Source of the DNA: Gammaproteobacteria bacterium
GTDB lineage: Bacteria; Pseudomonadota; Gammaproteobacteria; SZUA-140
Length of the DNA stretch: 64,000 nucleotides
Assembly: GCA_015491865.1 (NCBI GenBank)
Contig: WFVD01000004.1
Coordinates: 81,294 to 145,293, forward strand
Direction of reading: 5' to 3'
The notes under the pieces were generated by a model, which did no database searches, was not told the DNA's origin, and saw only the letters and a program-made list of their open reading frames with translations. A program made the translations under genes and the position numbers. Shown here piece by piece: positions 1 to 7,314 of this stretch; position 1 is the stretch's first letter, and every line of letters starts with the position of its first letter.

Positions 1-1630
1 TCTTATTCTTATCAGCAGCACACTACCAGATGTAGAATGGCAACAGGTAAGTAGAGAGATTAGCACCAGCAAAGCGTGGCAGGAGATCCCTGTTATCCTG
101 ATCGCGACCGACCCCGAATGGTTTGAAGCAAATGCAAAACAGGCCTTCAATTGTGGCATTACTGATGTTATCTACACCCCCCTCCGTCCCGCCCATTTCT
201 CACCGCGTATCTATTCTGCACTGCTGCTTAAAAAAGAACGCACAATCAAAAAAATCAATGCACGTGAATTAGAAACTGAGTTGGCCGAACGAAAAGTCAT
301 TGACGCTCGTCTTCAATACCTTGTCAATCACGATGACTTAACAGGGCTATATAGCCGTCGCCGTCTGGTCAAAGCACTAGAAAATGCGCTCTCCCAGAGC
401 CGCAAGTCAGGCCAGCCGGTGGCACTGCTGCATATCGATCTCGATCAGTTCAAGGTCATCAATGATCTCGAAGGCCATCAGGCGGGTGACCAGCTCCTGG
501 TCAATATCGCGAATATGCTACGTCAGTTCATCAACAAGGATAAAGTTATCGCCCGCATCAGCGCTGATGAATACACCATTCTCATCCAGAACTCGACACA
601 GGTAAGAACGCTCGAATTTGCAGAAATGATCCGTCACGCAATGAAGATGTTCTCATTTGAGATCGAAGACAGGGTCTATAGCATAGGGATGAGCATCGGC
701 ATCGCTCTGGTTAGCGCAGATGATGAGATTAGTGCCAGCGAGGTACTGGCGCGGGCAGACCAGGCCTGTTTTATAGCCAAAAAACATGGCCGAAATATGA
801 TTCACCTATACAATGAGCTAGACCAGGAGGTCAATCTCCAGCGCGACGAGGCGCACTGGACACCTAAAATCAGGAATGCGCTGACTCACAATCGATTCTG
901 TCTGATGTTCCAGCCCGTCATTAACCTTAAATCGAACCAGGTTGAACATTATGAAGCGCTCATCCGTATGCGTGATGAGAATAATGAGCTAATCTCACCT
1001 GGCATATTTATTCCGGTAGCTGAGCGAGTCGGGATGATACATGAGATCGACAACTGGGTGATCACGCAGGCGATTGGTGCGCTTCAGCAGCTACCTGAAG
1101 ATAAGTCTCATGTATCACTCAACATCAACCTCTCAAGCCACGCCTTTCATGACCCTGGCCTGCTGCAGCGAATTAAAGATTCACTTCATGCCTCTGGCGT
1201 TGATGCCAGGCGCATTACTTTTGAGATCACAGAGACGGCTGCCATCGCCAATTATGAGCAGACACGCGCGATGATTATCAAGCTACGCGAGCTGGGATGT
1301 GGTTTTGCATTAGATGATTTTGGTGTCGGCTTTAATTCATTCAGCTACCTAAAACAGTTCCCTGTTGATTATCTCAAGATCGATGGTAGCTTTATCACTA
1401 ACCTGGTGAATGACCCCATAGACCAGACCCTGGTGAAATCAATGGTAGAGATCTCAAAAACACTTGGAAAAAAGACTGTTGCAGAGTTTGTTGAGAGCGA
1501 GGAGGTGCTGGAGATGATCAAGTCTTACGGCATCGATCACGCCCAGGGCTACTACATCGGAAAACCGGATTCTGAATTTGAGGGGGTTGAATCGGTTAGC
1601 TTTTGCCCGCTAGCCCCCAACAATGCGTAA
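1..1630 (+). CDS. Response regulator with degenerate GGDEF and intact EAL domain (5' partial)
   Basis: The reading frame is open from base 2, upstream of the TTG at 281 given in the ORF track, so the true start lies left of the window. The upstream residues (VILIATDPEW, then ITDVIYTPLRP) look like the C-terminal half of a receiver domain, so the order is REC-GGDEF-EAL. The GGDEF signature is degenerate: RISADEY replaces RxGGDEF, so cyclase activity is unlikely. The EAL domain keeps EALIRM, the DDFG segment (DDFGVG), the LKIDGSFI lysine and a C-terminal Glu (AEFVES), so c-di-GMP phosphodiesterase activity is plausible. The 3' end overlaps the convergent DUF2802 gene by 21 bases. Confidence 0.9.
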   Translation, partial: LILISSTLPDVEWQQVSREISTSKAWQEIPVILIATDPEWFEANAKQAFNCGITDVIYTPLRPAHFSPRIYSALLLKKERTIKKINARELETELAERKVIDARLQYLVNHDDLTGLYSRRRLVKALENALSQSRKSGQPVALLHIDLDQFKVINDLEGHQAGDQLLVNIANMLRQFINKDKVIARISADEYTILIQNSTQVRTLEFAEMIRHAMKMFSFEIEDRVYSIGMSIGIALVSADDEISASEVLARADQACFIAKKHGRNMIHLYNELDQEVNLQRDEAHWTPKIRNALTHNRFCLMFQPVINLKSNQVEHYEALIRMRDENNELISPGIFIPVAERVGMIHEIDNWVITQAIGALQQLPEDKSHVSLNINLSSHAFHDPGLLQRIKDSLHASGVDARRITFEITETAAIANYEQTRAMIIKLRELGCGFALDDFGVGFNSFSYLKQFPVDYLKIDGSFITNLVNDPIDQTLVKSMVEISKTLGKKTVAEFVESEEVLEMIKSYGIDHAQGYYIGKPDSEFEGVESVSFCPLAPNNA

Positions 1631-2032
1631 CTGGCTATCTGTGTCGTTACCGGATTGAGCACGGTGCAGTAGCAGTAACAGCTCTGCCTCTGCTCGAACC
1701 AGACCGCAAGTAGCGACCACCTCTTCCACTGTTGCGCCCTGGCGAACCATGCGCGTTGCCTGTTCCAGCGCGCGCTCAGAAGGGTCACGTAAATCAAGCT
1801 GGTCCTGGCGCTCCAGCACGCGTTTTATCTTCTGTTCAAGCTTATTTAGGTGACTGCCAACACCCGCAGCACCCGTGCATAGCGCACTGACATCATTGCT
1901 CAGTAACTTAAGCTTCTGCTCATAAGACTGGCTGCTCTTTCGCAGCTGGGTGGCGAGCTTTATCACCAAAAGCACCAGGATAATGTTGATACTGACCAGT
2001 AGCACCATATAATATTCGCTATACTCCATCAC
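1610..2032 (-). CDS. DUF2802 protein, last gene of the flagellar/chemotaxis run
   Basis: This is a 140-residue protein with one N-terminal membrane segment (about residues 8-26). A coiled-coil-prone linker follows, then a C-terminal motif (ATRMVRQGATVEEVVATCGL and AEAELL) typical of DUF2802, a helix-turn-helix-like segment. In Pseudomonas a homologue occupies the same place, directly after cheW at the end of the che-mot-par block. Its function is not established. It probably belongs to the inner-membrane or polar chemotaxis apparatus, which is inference from context. The gene lies 57 bases after cheW and its 3' end overlaps the convergent EAL gene. Confidence 0.8.
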   Translation of the reverse strand: MMEYSEYYMVLLVSINIILVLLVIKLATQLRKSSQSYEQKLKLLSNDVSALCTGAAGVGSHLNKLEQKIKRVLERQDQLDLRDPSERALEQATRMVRQGATVEEVVATCGLVRAEAELLLLLHRAQSGNDTDSQLRIVGG

Positions 2033-2089
2033 TCACCACCTCATGTATCATTATTAATATGCCAGCTCGGCCAGCCACGCTCATCACGG

Positions 2090-2566
2090 CTAAAACTCAG
2101 CAACCTCCTGCCACTCATCATTGGATAACAGTTTATTGACATCCACCAGAATCAACAGGTTCCCTTCATTACTGTAAACACCCTGAATATATTTTGAGCT
2201 CTCATCGTTACCAACGTTGGGCGCAGTTTCAATCTCCGATGATCGCAGATAGACCACCTCGGCCACACTATCAACCAGTATCCCCAACACATTACCTTTG
2301 GACTCGACAATCACCACGCGTGAGGCGTCATCCGTCTCATACACTGACAGACCAAAGCGCATCCGGGTATCAAGCACCGTGACCACATTACCGCGTAGGT
2401 TAATAATTCCGAGTATGTAGGCTGGCGCGCCAGGAACGGGGGTAATCTCACTGACACGCAGCACCTCCTGTACCTGCATCACATTGATACCATAGGCCTC
2501 ACCTTCCAGTTTAAAAGTGACCCACTGAAGGACTTCATCCTGAGGGTTGACTGCCTTTTGATTCAT
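2090..2566 (-). CDS. cheW: Chemotaxis coupling protein CheW
   Basis: CheW links methyl-accepting receptors to the CheA kinase in the signalling array. The single CheW domain fills the protein (LQWVTFKLEGEAYGI at the start; PVPGAPAYILGIINLRG in the middle; GNLLILVDVNKLL near the end). The ORF track starts 18 codons earlier. I prefer the ATG at 2566 (MNQKAV) because GGGAG lies just upstream at good spacing, giving 158 residues, the usual CheW size. The gene follows parP after about 120 bases, the longest gap inside this block, so a separate promoter is possible although I found no convincing one. Confidence 0.95.
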   Translation of the reverse strand: MNQKAVNPQDEVLQWVTFKLEGEAYGINVMQVQEVLRVSEITPVPGAPAYILGIINLRGNVVTVLDTRMRFGLSVYETDDASRVVIVESKGNVLGILVDSVAEVVYLRSSEIETAPNVGNDESSKYIQGVYSNEGNLLILVDVNKLLSNDEWQEVAEF

Positions 2567-2689
2567 ACCTACGCTCCCTTCAAATATACAGGTAGATGAT
2601 CTATCGTTAACAAGTGTCAACTAATAGACACCAGGTTGATTATTGCTTATAACATGCATAAGACGTACCAGATCTTCTGATATCGCATC

Positions 2690-3397
2690 TCACCCATGAG
2701 CATGCTCTTCATTCAGTATCGTTAGCAGCACATCAATATCTAACAGCGCACACATCTTTGCCACTACGATGCCGCAATACCATGGACGTTTAGTTGTCCC
2801 ACTCCGCCAGCGAATATCGGTCGGCCCCACTGTTTCAACTTCATCCACATGGCGGCAGGCGATCCCGATAGATCCCCCTTCAATTAAGACAATCCGGTTG
2901 GGCGGTAGCAGCGCATCACCTGCCGAAGAGAGGGGTTCACCACTTAACTCTGCCACAAGATGTTCAAAGTTGATCACCCTGACTGTTTGACCTCGATGGA
3001 GGATCACACCTAAGTAGCGTGCTGTATTCCCCGGTATCACTTTAATCTCATCACACTCGGTTAATATGCCACCCAGTTTTTCTAACGGCGCGGCTAATGT
3101 GATCTCACCTACATTAAAAAATAACGCCTTAAATGGACGCTTTCCCCATACTGGGGTGTCATTAGCCACGTTGGCGGCTTCAACTGCCGCCGATTGATGA
3201 ATAATATCGGCTGCGGTATCACTAACCTCAGTAACCCTCTGTTCTACTACCACTTCGGCAATATTTTCGGCACTGGTTTTCAGTTCAGTGACTGGTTCAT
3301 CAAACGTCGCCTCAGGGATCTCCATCAACAACGAATCCAGATATTGGGTAAGCGCCTTCTCCTGTGTTGCAAGGCCTCTCTCTTTTTTATCGTTCAT
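2690..3397 (-). CDS. parP: CheW-like array integration protein ParP
   Basis: This is a 235-residue protein with a poorly conserved, acidic N-terminal half and a C-terminal CheW-like domain (from about residue 85: KALFFNVGEITLAAP, then YLGVILHRGQTVRVIN). It sits between a ParA-type ATPase and cheW. That is the position of ParP, the protein that in Vibrio and Pseudomonas ties CheA arrays to the cell pole through ParC. The start ATG overlaps the parC stop (ATGA), so the pair is translationally coupled. An alternative label is a plain auxiliary CheW, but the pairing with parC argues for ParP. Confidence 0.85.
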   Translation of the reverse strand: MNDKKERGLATQEKALTQYLDSLLMEIPEATFDEPVTELKTSAENIAEVVVEQRVTEVSDTAADIIHQSAAVEAANVANDTPVWGKRPFKALFFNVGEITLAAPLEKLGGILTECDEIKVIPGNTARYLGVILHRGQTVRVINFEHLVAELSGEPLSSAGDALLPPNRIVLIEGGSIGIACRHVDEVETVGPTDIRWRSGTTKRPWYCGIVVAKMCALLDIDVLLTILNEEHAHG

Positions 3398-4176
3398 CCT
3401 GCCGCCTTGAAATCTGACTTATCCTGCACCAAAACCGCTTTAAGCAGTTCAGCGTATGCGACTGAACCACGAGAACGAGGTGCAACAGATGAAATGGGGC
3501 GACCTGCACGGCTTGCTTCTCGGAACTGTGTATCAACAGGAATAACCTCATGCCAGAGCCCCTGCGGGTAACGCTCTCTCATATTTTCCAGCGCCTGCCC
3601 GGAGGCGCGGGTACGGCGGTCAAAAAGCGTTGGCACAATAAGATAGGGGATAGGGGTCATACGTGCATGGTTCATCATCGCAACCGTTCGCATCATACGC
3701 TCCAGCCCCTTTAACGCGAGGAATTCTGATTGTACTGGCACTACCAGGAAATGACAGGCAGCCAGCGCATTAACCATCAACACGCCCAATGTAGGTGGAC
3801 AGTCCAGCAGGGCGTAGTCGTAATCACTACTCACCTCGCTCAAACCACGCGCAATAACGAGCCCTTTTCCATCTTGCGTACCGAGCTGTCTATCGAGCGT
3901 TGCCAATGCAGTTGAGGCTGTAAAAATAGAGAGATTCTCAAACTCTGTTTTATAGATCATCGATGAAACGGGACCACTACCACTATGGAACAGGCCATAA
4001 AGGCTACTGCCATCACCTTCTGGATCAAACCCCATATAAGATGTCATCGAACCGTGTGGATCCATATCGACCAACAATACTCGCTCTCCCTGCTGAGATA
4101 ACAGTCCTGCCAGTGTCACTGCGGTAGTTGTCTTGCCAACACCGCCCTTTTGATTTGCGACCGCCCAGATACGCAC
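3394..4176 (-). CDS. parC: ParA-family ATPase ParC, polar localisation of chemotaxis arrays
   Basis: This 260-residue MinD/ParA-type ATPase has a deviant Walker A (KGGVGKTTT, about residues 10-18), a switch segment (DMDPHGS) and a Walker B (LLDCPPTLG). ParC proteins direct chemotaxis arrays to the cell pole and, with ParP, ensure their inheritance at division. Assignment rests on its position directly before a CheW-like parP and after motD, as in Pseudomonas and Vibrio. Translation probably starts at the GTG at 4176, which overlaps the motD TAG stop (TAGTG). It could be confused with a chromosome-partitioning ParA, but no parB lies nearby. Confidence 0.88.
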   Translation of the reverse strand: MRIWAVANQKGGVGKTTTAVTLAGLLSQQGERVLLVDMDPHGSMTSYMGFDPEGDGSSLYGLFHSGSGPVSSMIYKTEFENLSIFTASTALATLDRQLGTQDGKGLVIARGLSEVSSDYDYALLDCPPTLGVLMVNALAACHFLVVPVQSEFLALKGLERMMRTVAMMNHARMTPIPYLIVPTLFDRRTRASGQALENMRERYPQGLWHEVIPVDTQFREASRAGRPISSVAPRSRGSVAYAELLKAVLVQDKSDFKAAG

Positions 4177-5462
4177 TACCCAGCCCCCCTGGCAGCACCT
4201 ACTGGGGATGAGACTGGCCCTTGCATATTGAGCGGTGAGAGTTCAATAGGAGCAAGGAATTTTATCGGTGGTGAAATCAGGGGTGCAGGCATCCACACAG
4301 GTACTCCAATAGGCGTTGCGCTCGTCTTCGGTACGGATGGTGGTACTAAGTTTTCCAGCGCCACAGGGTCAGTTCGATGTAGTCCAGAGGCATCGATCAG
4401 TGCATCAAGGCGCATAATATCGTTGAGATCAGCAGTCGCTTCAGTACTCGACCCATCAACAGACGATGCTTCGGTGCTCGCAACATTCGCGTCATTAACA
4501 GGCGGTTCTTCAACTTCAGATACAATGCCAGGTTCAGTCGGTACCATCCTGGGCTTAGGTTTAATCTGTCGTACATGACGGCTTGCTGATATCACCACTA
4601 CAACGCGACGATTCTTTATCCGCCCCTCCGGAGTGTCATTACTCACAAGCGGACGGAATTCACCATAGCCAATCGCTGCCATTCTTTCAGGCGCTATCCC
4701 CTCTGACTCAAAGAGGCGTACCACACTTGCGGCCCGCGCTGCGGAAAGCTCCCAGTTAGAGGGGTAGATCTGGCTCTTGATCGGTAAATTATCGGTATAC
4801 CCTTCAATGCGCATATCATTTGGAAAGGCTCTAAGAATACGTGCTAATGCCTCTAGAACAGGTAGCGATTGCTCCTGCATTCTGGCACTACCACTCGCGA
4901 ATAGAATACTGGTCTTGATTTCAATTTCTATCCAGCGCTTATTGCGTTTTACCGAAATTAGATCACGATCTATCAAGGGCTGCATTGCGGCTTTAACATC
5001 ATTGGCAAGTCTGTTCAACTGCGCTGATGCTGACTCTTTGTTTGAGCCGTCCAGCCCACCATTATTACCCTCACCCAGGTTATCCAGACGCTCATCGGCC
5101 ATCGGAAACTCAGAAAATTCAATTTCATCTTCTTTATAGTGACCTTCCGTTTTGTTTGCGCGAGAAGGCATTTTCACCGGGCCTTCAGGTACTGAGATCG
5201 GGTTTGCAGTATCTTTAAACTCAAGGTTAGCTGATTGAGGTGAACGCGCTATCTTCCCTATCTGGATGGGCTTGAGTGATTTATTAGAATCTTTAAATGC
5301 CGCCACAATCGCATCTGACAAAACGCGATATTTGCCCTCATTTACTGATGAGATCGAATACATAACAACAAAGAATGCGAACAATAGTGTGATAAAATCC
5401 GCATATGAGACTAGCCAGCGCTCATGGTTCTCGTGCTCTTCATGTTTAGGTTTTCGCGCCAT
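4176..5462 (-). CDS. motD: Flagellar stator protein MotD (MotB family, OmpA-like domain)
   Basis: The protein anchors the flagellar stator to peptidoglycan. It has a short basic N-terminus and one membrane helix beginning WLVSYADFITLLFAFFVV, whose Asp is the expected proton-conducting residue. A plug/linker region follows, then an OmpA/MotB peptidoglycan-binding domain (about residues 180-295: IEGYTDNLPI, NWELSAARA, NRRVVVVI). A proline-rich tail of about 130 residues follows the domain, which is longer than in most MotB proteins. It pairs with motC just upstream and overlaps parC by one base. The MotC/MotD pair is the second, proton-type stator in Pseudomonas. Any MotA/MotB pair would lie elsewhere. 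Confidence 0.93.
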   Translation of the reverse strand: MARKPKHEEHENHERWLVSYADFITLLFAFFVVMYSISSVNEGKYRVLSDAIVAAFKDSNKSLKPIQIGKIARSPQSANLEFKDTANPISVPEGPVKMPSRANKTEGHYKEDEIEFSEFPMADERLDNLGEGNNGGLDGSNKESASAQLNRLANDVKAAMQPLIDRDLISVKRNKRWIEIEIKTSILFASGSARMQEQSLPVLEALARILRAFPNDMRIEGYTDNLPIKSQIYPSNWELSAARAASVVRLFESEGIAPERMAAIGYGEFRPLVSNDTPEGRIKNRRVVVVISASRHVRQIKPKPRMVPTEPGIVSEVEEPPVNDANVASTEASSVDGSSTEATADLNDIMRLDALIDASGLHRTDPVALENLVPPSVPKTSATPIGVPVWMPAPLISPPIKFLAPIELSPLNMQGPVSSPVGAARGAG

Positions 5463-5484
5463 ACGACTAAGGGTTTATTCTCAA

Positions 5485-6225
5485 TTAATGAATAAAACCC
5501 TGAAGCTTGGTTTCGATGCTTCTTGGGTTCTCACCTTCCGCGATCGCCACAATTCCTTCTATGATCATTTCGCGAAACTTTGTTTGATCATGAATAATTG
5601 ACTTCATTTTATTTGCCATCGGTAAGAAGAAAATATTGGCAAGCCCCACCCCATAAATGGTTGCTACAAACGCTACCGCAATACCAGAGCCTAACTTACT
5701 GGGGTCAGCAAGATTCTGCATCACATGAATCAACCCCATCACCGCACCAATAATCCCAATAGTTGGCGCATAACCACCCATCCCCTCCCACACCTTTGCA
5801 GCCTGTGTGTCGTGATACTCCTTGGTGTCCAGCTCCACCTCCATGATGCCGCGAATCGCCTCTGGCTCACTACCATCAACCAGTAGCTGCAGTCCTTTTC
5901 TGGCAAAAAGATCGGACTCATTTTCAGCCAGTGCTTCAAGCCCTAGCAATCCCTCTTTTCGTGCGATATTACTCCAGTCAGTAATCTTCTCAATCGCTTC
6001 AACAGCTGCCAGTTTTGGCGGAAAGATCATCCAGCGTGTCAGTTTGAGCGCCTTCATAAAGATATCAAGGGGCGTCTGCACAAGAAGACAGGCAAGTGTT
6101 CCACCACCTACAATCAGGAAGGCAACTGGCAGTAGCAGTGAAGAGAGATGACCACCTTCAAGGTGGTTCCCGCCAATTATCGAAATGCCAGCGAGAATAA
6201 CACCAGCAATAGTCATCATATCCAT
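5485..6225 (-). CDS. motC: Flagellar stator protein MotC (MotA family)
   Basis: This 246-residue inner-membrane protein has four predicted membrane segments. Two lie in the N-terminal 50 residues and two in the C-terminal third, around GGYAPTIGIIGAVMGLIHVM and AVAFVATIYGVGLANIFFL, separated by a large cytoplasmic loop that contacts FliG. It forms the proton channel of the stator with MotD, encoded next. The start ATG follows the cheB stop closely and uses an AAGGAAAC ribosome-binding site inside the cheB terminus, which suggests coupling. Family and length match MotC/PomA-type stators. Confidence 0.94.
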   Translation of the reverse strand: MDMMTIAGVILAGISIIGGNHLEGGHLSSLLLPVAFLIVGGGTLACLLVQTPLDIFMKALKLTRWMIFPPKLAAVEAIEKITDWSNIARKEGLLGLEALAENESDLFARKGLQLLVDGSEPEAIRGIMEVELDTKEYHDTQAAKVWEGMGGYAPTIGIIGAVMGLIHVMQNLADPSKLGSGIAVAFVATIYGVGLANIFFLPMANKMKSIIHDQTKFREMIIEGIVAIAEGENPRSIETKLQGFIH

Positions 6226-6228
6226 TGC

Positions 6229-7299
6229 TTATGTTTCCTTTCCAAATATTGTTGCAATTTCATCAAGCGATAATATTTCATCTGCAAGATTTGCCTCGAC
6301 AATCGCCATTGGCATACCATAAATTACACAACTCGCTTCATCCTGAGCCCAGATAGTGGCACCCTTCTGTTTCAACAGTCGTGCACCTTCTCGCCCATCG
6401 GCACCCATCCCTGTTAAGACTATTGCGAGCACATCGGAAGAACAGATAGTGGCTATCGATGTAAAGGCGAGATCAACACTCGGTTTATAGGTCTGCCCCG
6501 GCGCTGCCGCTTCAATATTGAGTGTCATACGGCCACCACTATGGGTGACCGTGCTCTGCTGTCCACCCGGTGCTATATAAGCAACACCCGGCAGGACTGT
6601 TTCACCGTGGTCAGCCTGCTTTACCCTGATATTGCATAATGAATCGAGCCGTTCTGAAAATGAAGGAGTAAAGCTTGCCGGCATATGCTGAACAACCAGA
6701 ATGGGCAGTGGAAATCCCGCCGGGATTCTGGTGAGAATCTTCTGTAACGCAACCGGACCACCGGTAGAGGTGCCAATAGCGATCAGCTTATTTTTTTTCA
6801 GTTCCAGGCTTGCACCACTTCGTACAGGTGGCTTTTGTGAATGAGAAATCTGTCTGCTGGCCACGCTGCTTCGATGAGCAGATGCTTTATGCTTTGGTAA
6901 TCCCCGCGCTCCCAACACACGCACTCGCGCGCACAACAATCGTCTGGCGGTATCTCGCTCACTGGCAATGTCGTCTATCTTTTTTGGTAAGAAATCGACT
7001 GCACCTGCATCGAGTGCGTCAAGTGTCGCCCTGGCACCTTCAGTCGTCAGCGATGAAAACATTAAAATGGGGGTTGGGTTCTGCATCATAATCTTCTTGG
7101 TAGCAGCGATGCCATCCATTACTGGCATTTCGATATCCATGGTGATGACATCAGGCTTCAACTCTGCCACCTTTGTAACTGCCTCTGAACCGTTAACGGC
7201 ACTGCCTATGACTTCAATGTGTTTATCTGCATTCAACATCTCTGTCAGGCGGTGCCTGAAGAAACTTGAATCATCAACAATAAGTACACGAACCGTCAC
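6229..7299 (-). CDS. cheB: Chemotaxis protein-glutamate methylesterase CheB
   Basis: CheB demethylates (and deamidates) glutamate side chains of chemoreceptors, giving adaptation. Residues 1-120 are a receiver domain with the acidic pocket (VDDSS), the phospho-acceptor Asp55 (VITMDIEMP) and a Lys near 106. A Ser/His-rich linker follows. The C-terminal methylesterase domain has the serine of GTSTGG (Ser178), His205 (QHMPASF) and an Asp in LTGMGADG. The start is a GTG preceded by GGGGTGAGAT. No cheR lies in the window, so the methyltransferase must be encoded elsewhere. Confidence 0.96.
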   Translation of the reverse strand: MTVRVLIVDDSSFFRHRLTEMLNADKHIEVIGSAVNGSEAVTKVAELKPDVITMDIEMPVMDGIAATKKIMMQNPTPILMFSSLTTEGARATLDALDAGAVDFLPKKIDDIASERDTARRLLCARVRVLGARGLPKHKASAHRSSVASRQISHSQKPPVRSGASLELKKNKLIAIGTSTGGPVALQKILTRIPAGFPLPILVVQHMPASFTPSFSERLDSLCNIRVKQADHGETVLPGVAYIAPGGQQSTVTHSGGRMTLNIEAAAPGQTYKPSVDLAFTSIATICSSDVLAIVLTGMGADGREGARLLKQKGATIWAQDEASCVIYGMPMAIVEANLADEILSLDEIATIFGKET

Positions 7300-7314
7300 A
7301 TCTCACCCCAGTTA

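Noticed and set aside
2592-2620. TTGACA on the minus strand upstream of cheW as a separate promoter
   Set aside because: No acceptable -10 hexamer lies 16-18 bases downstream, so the match is probably chance.
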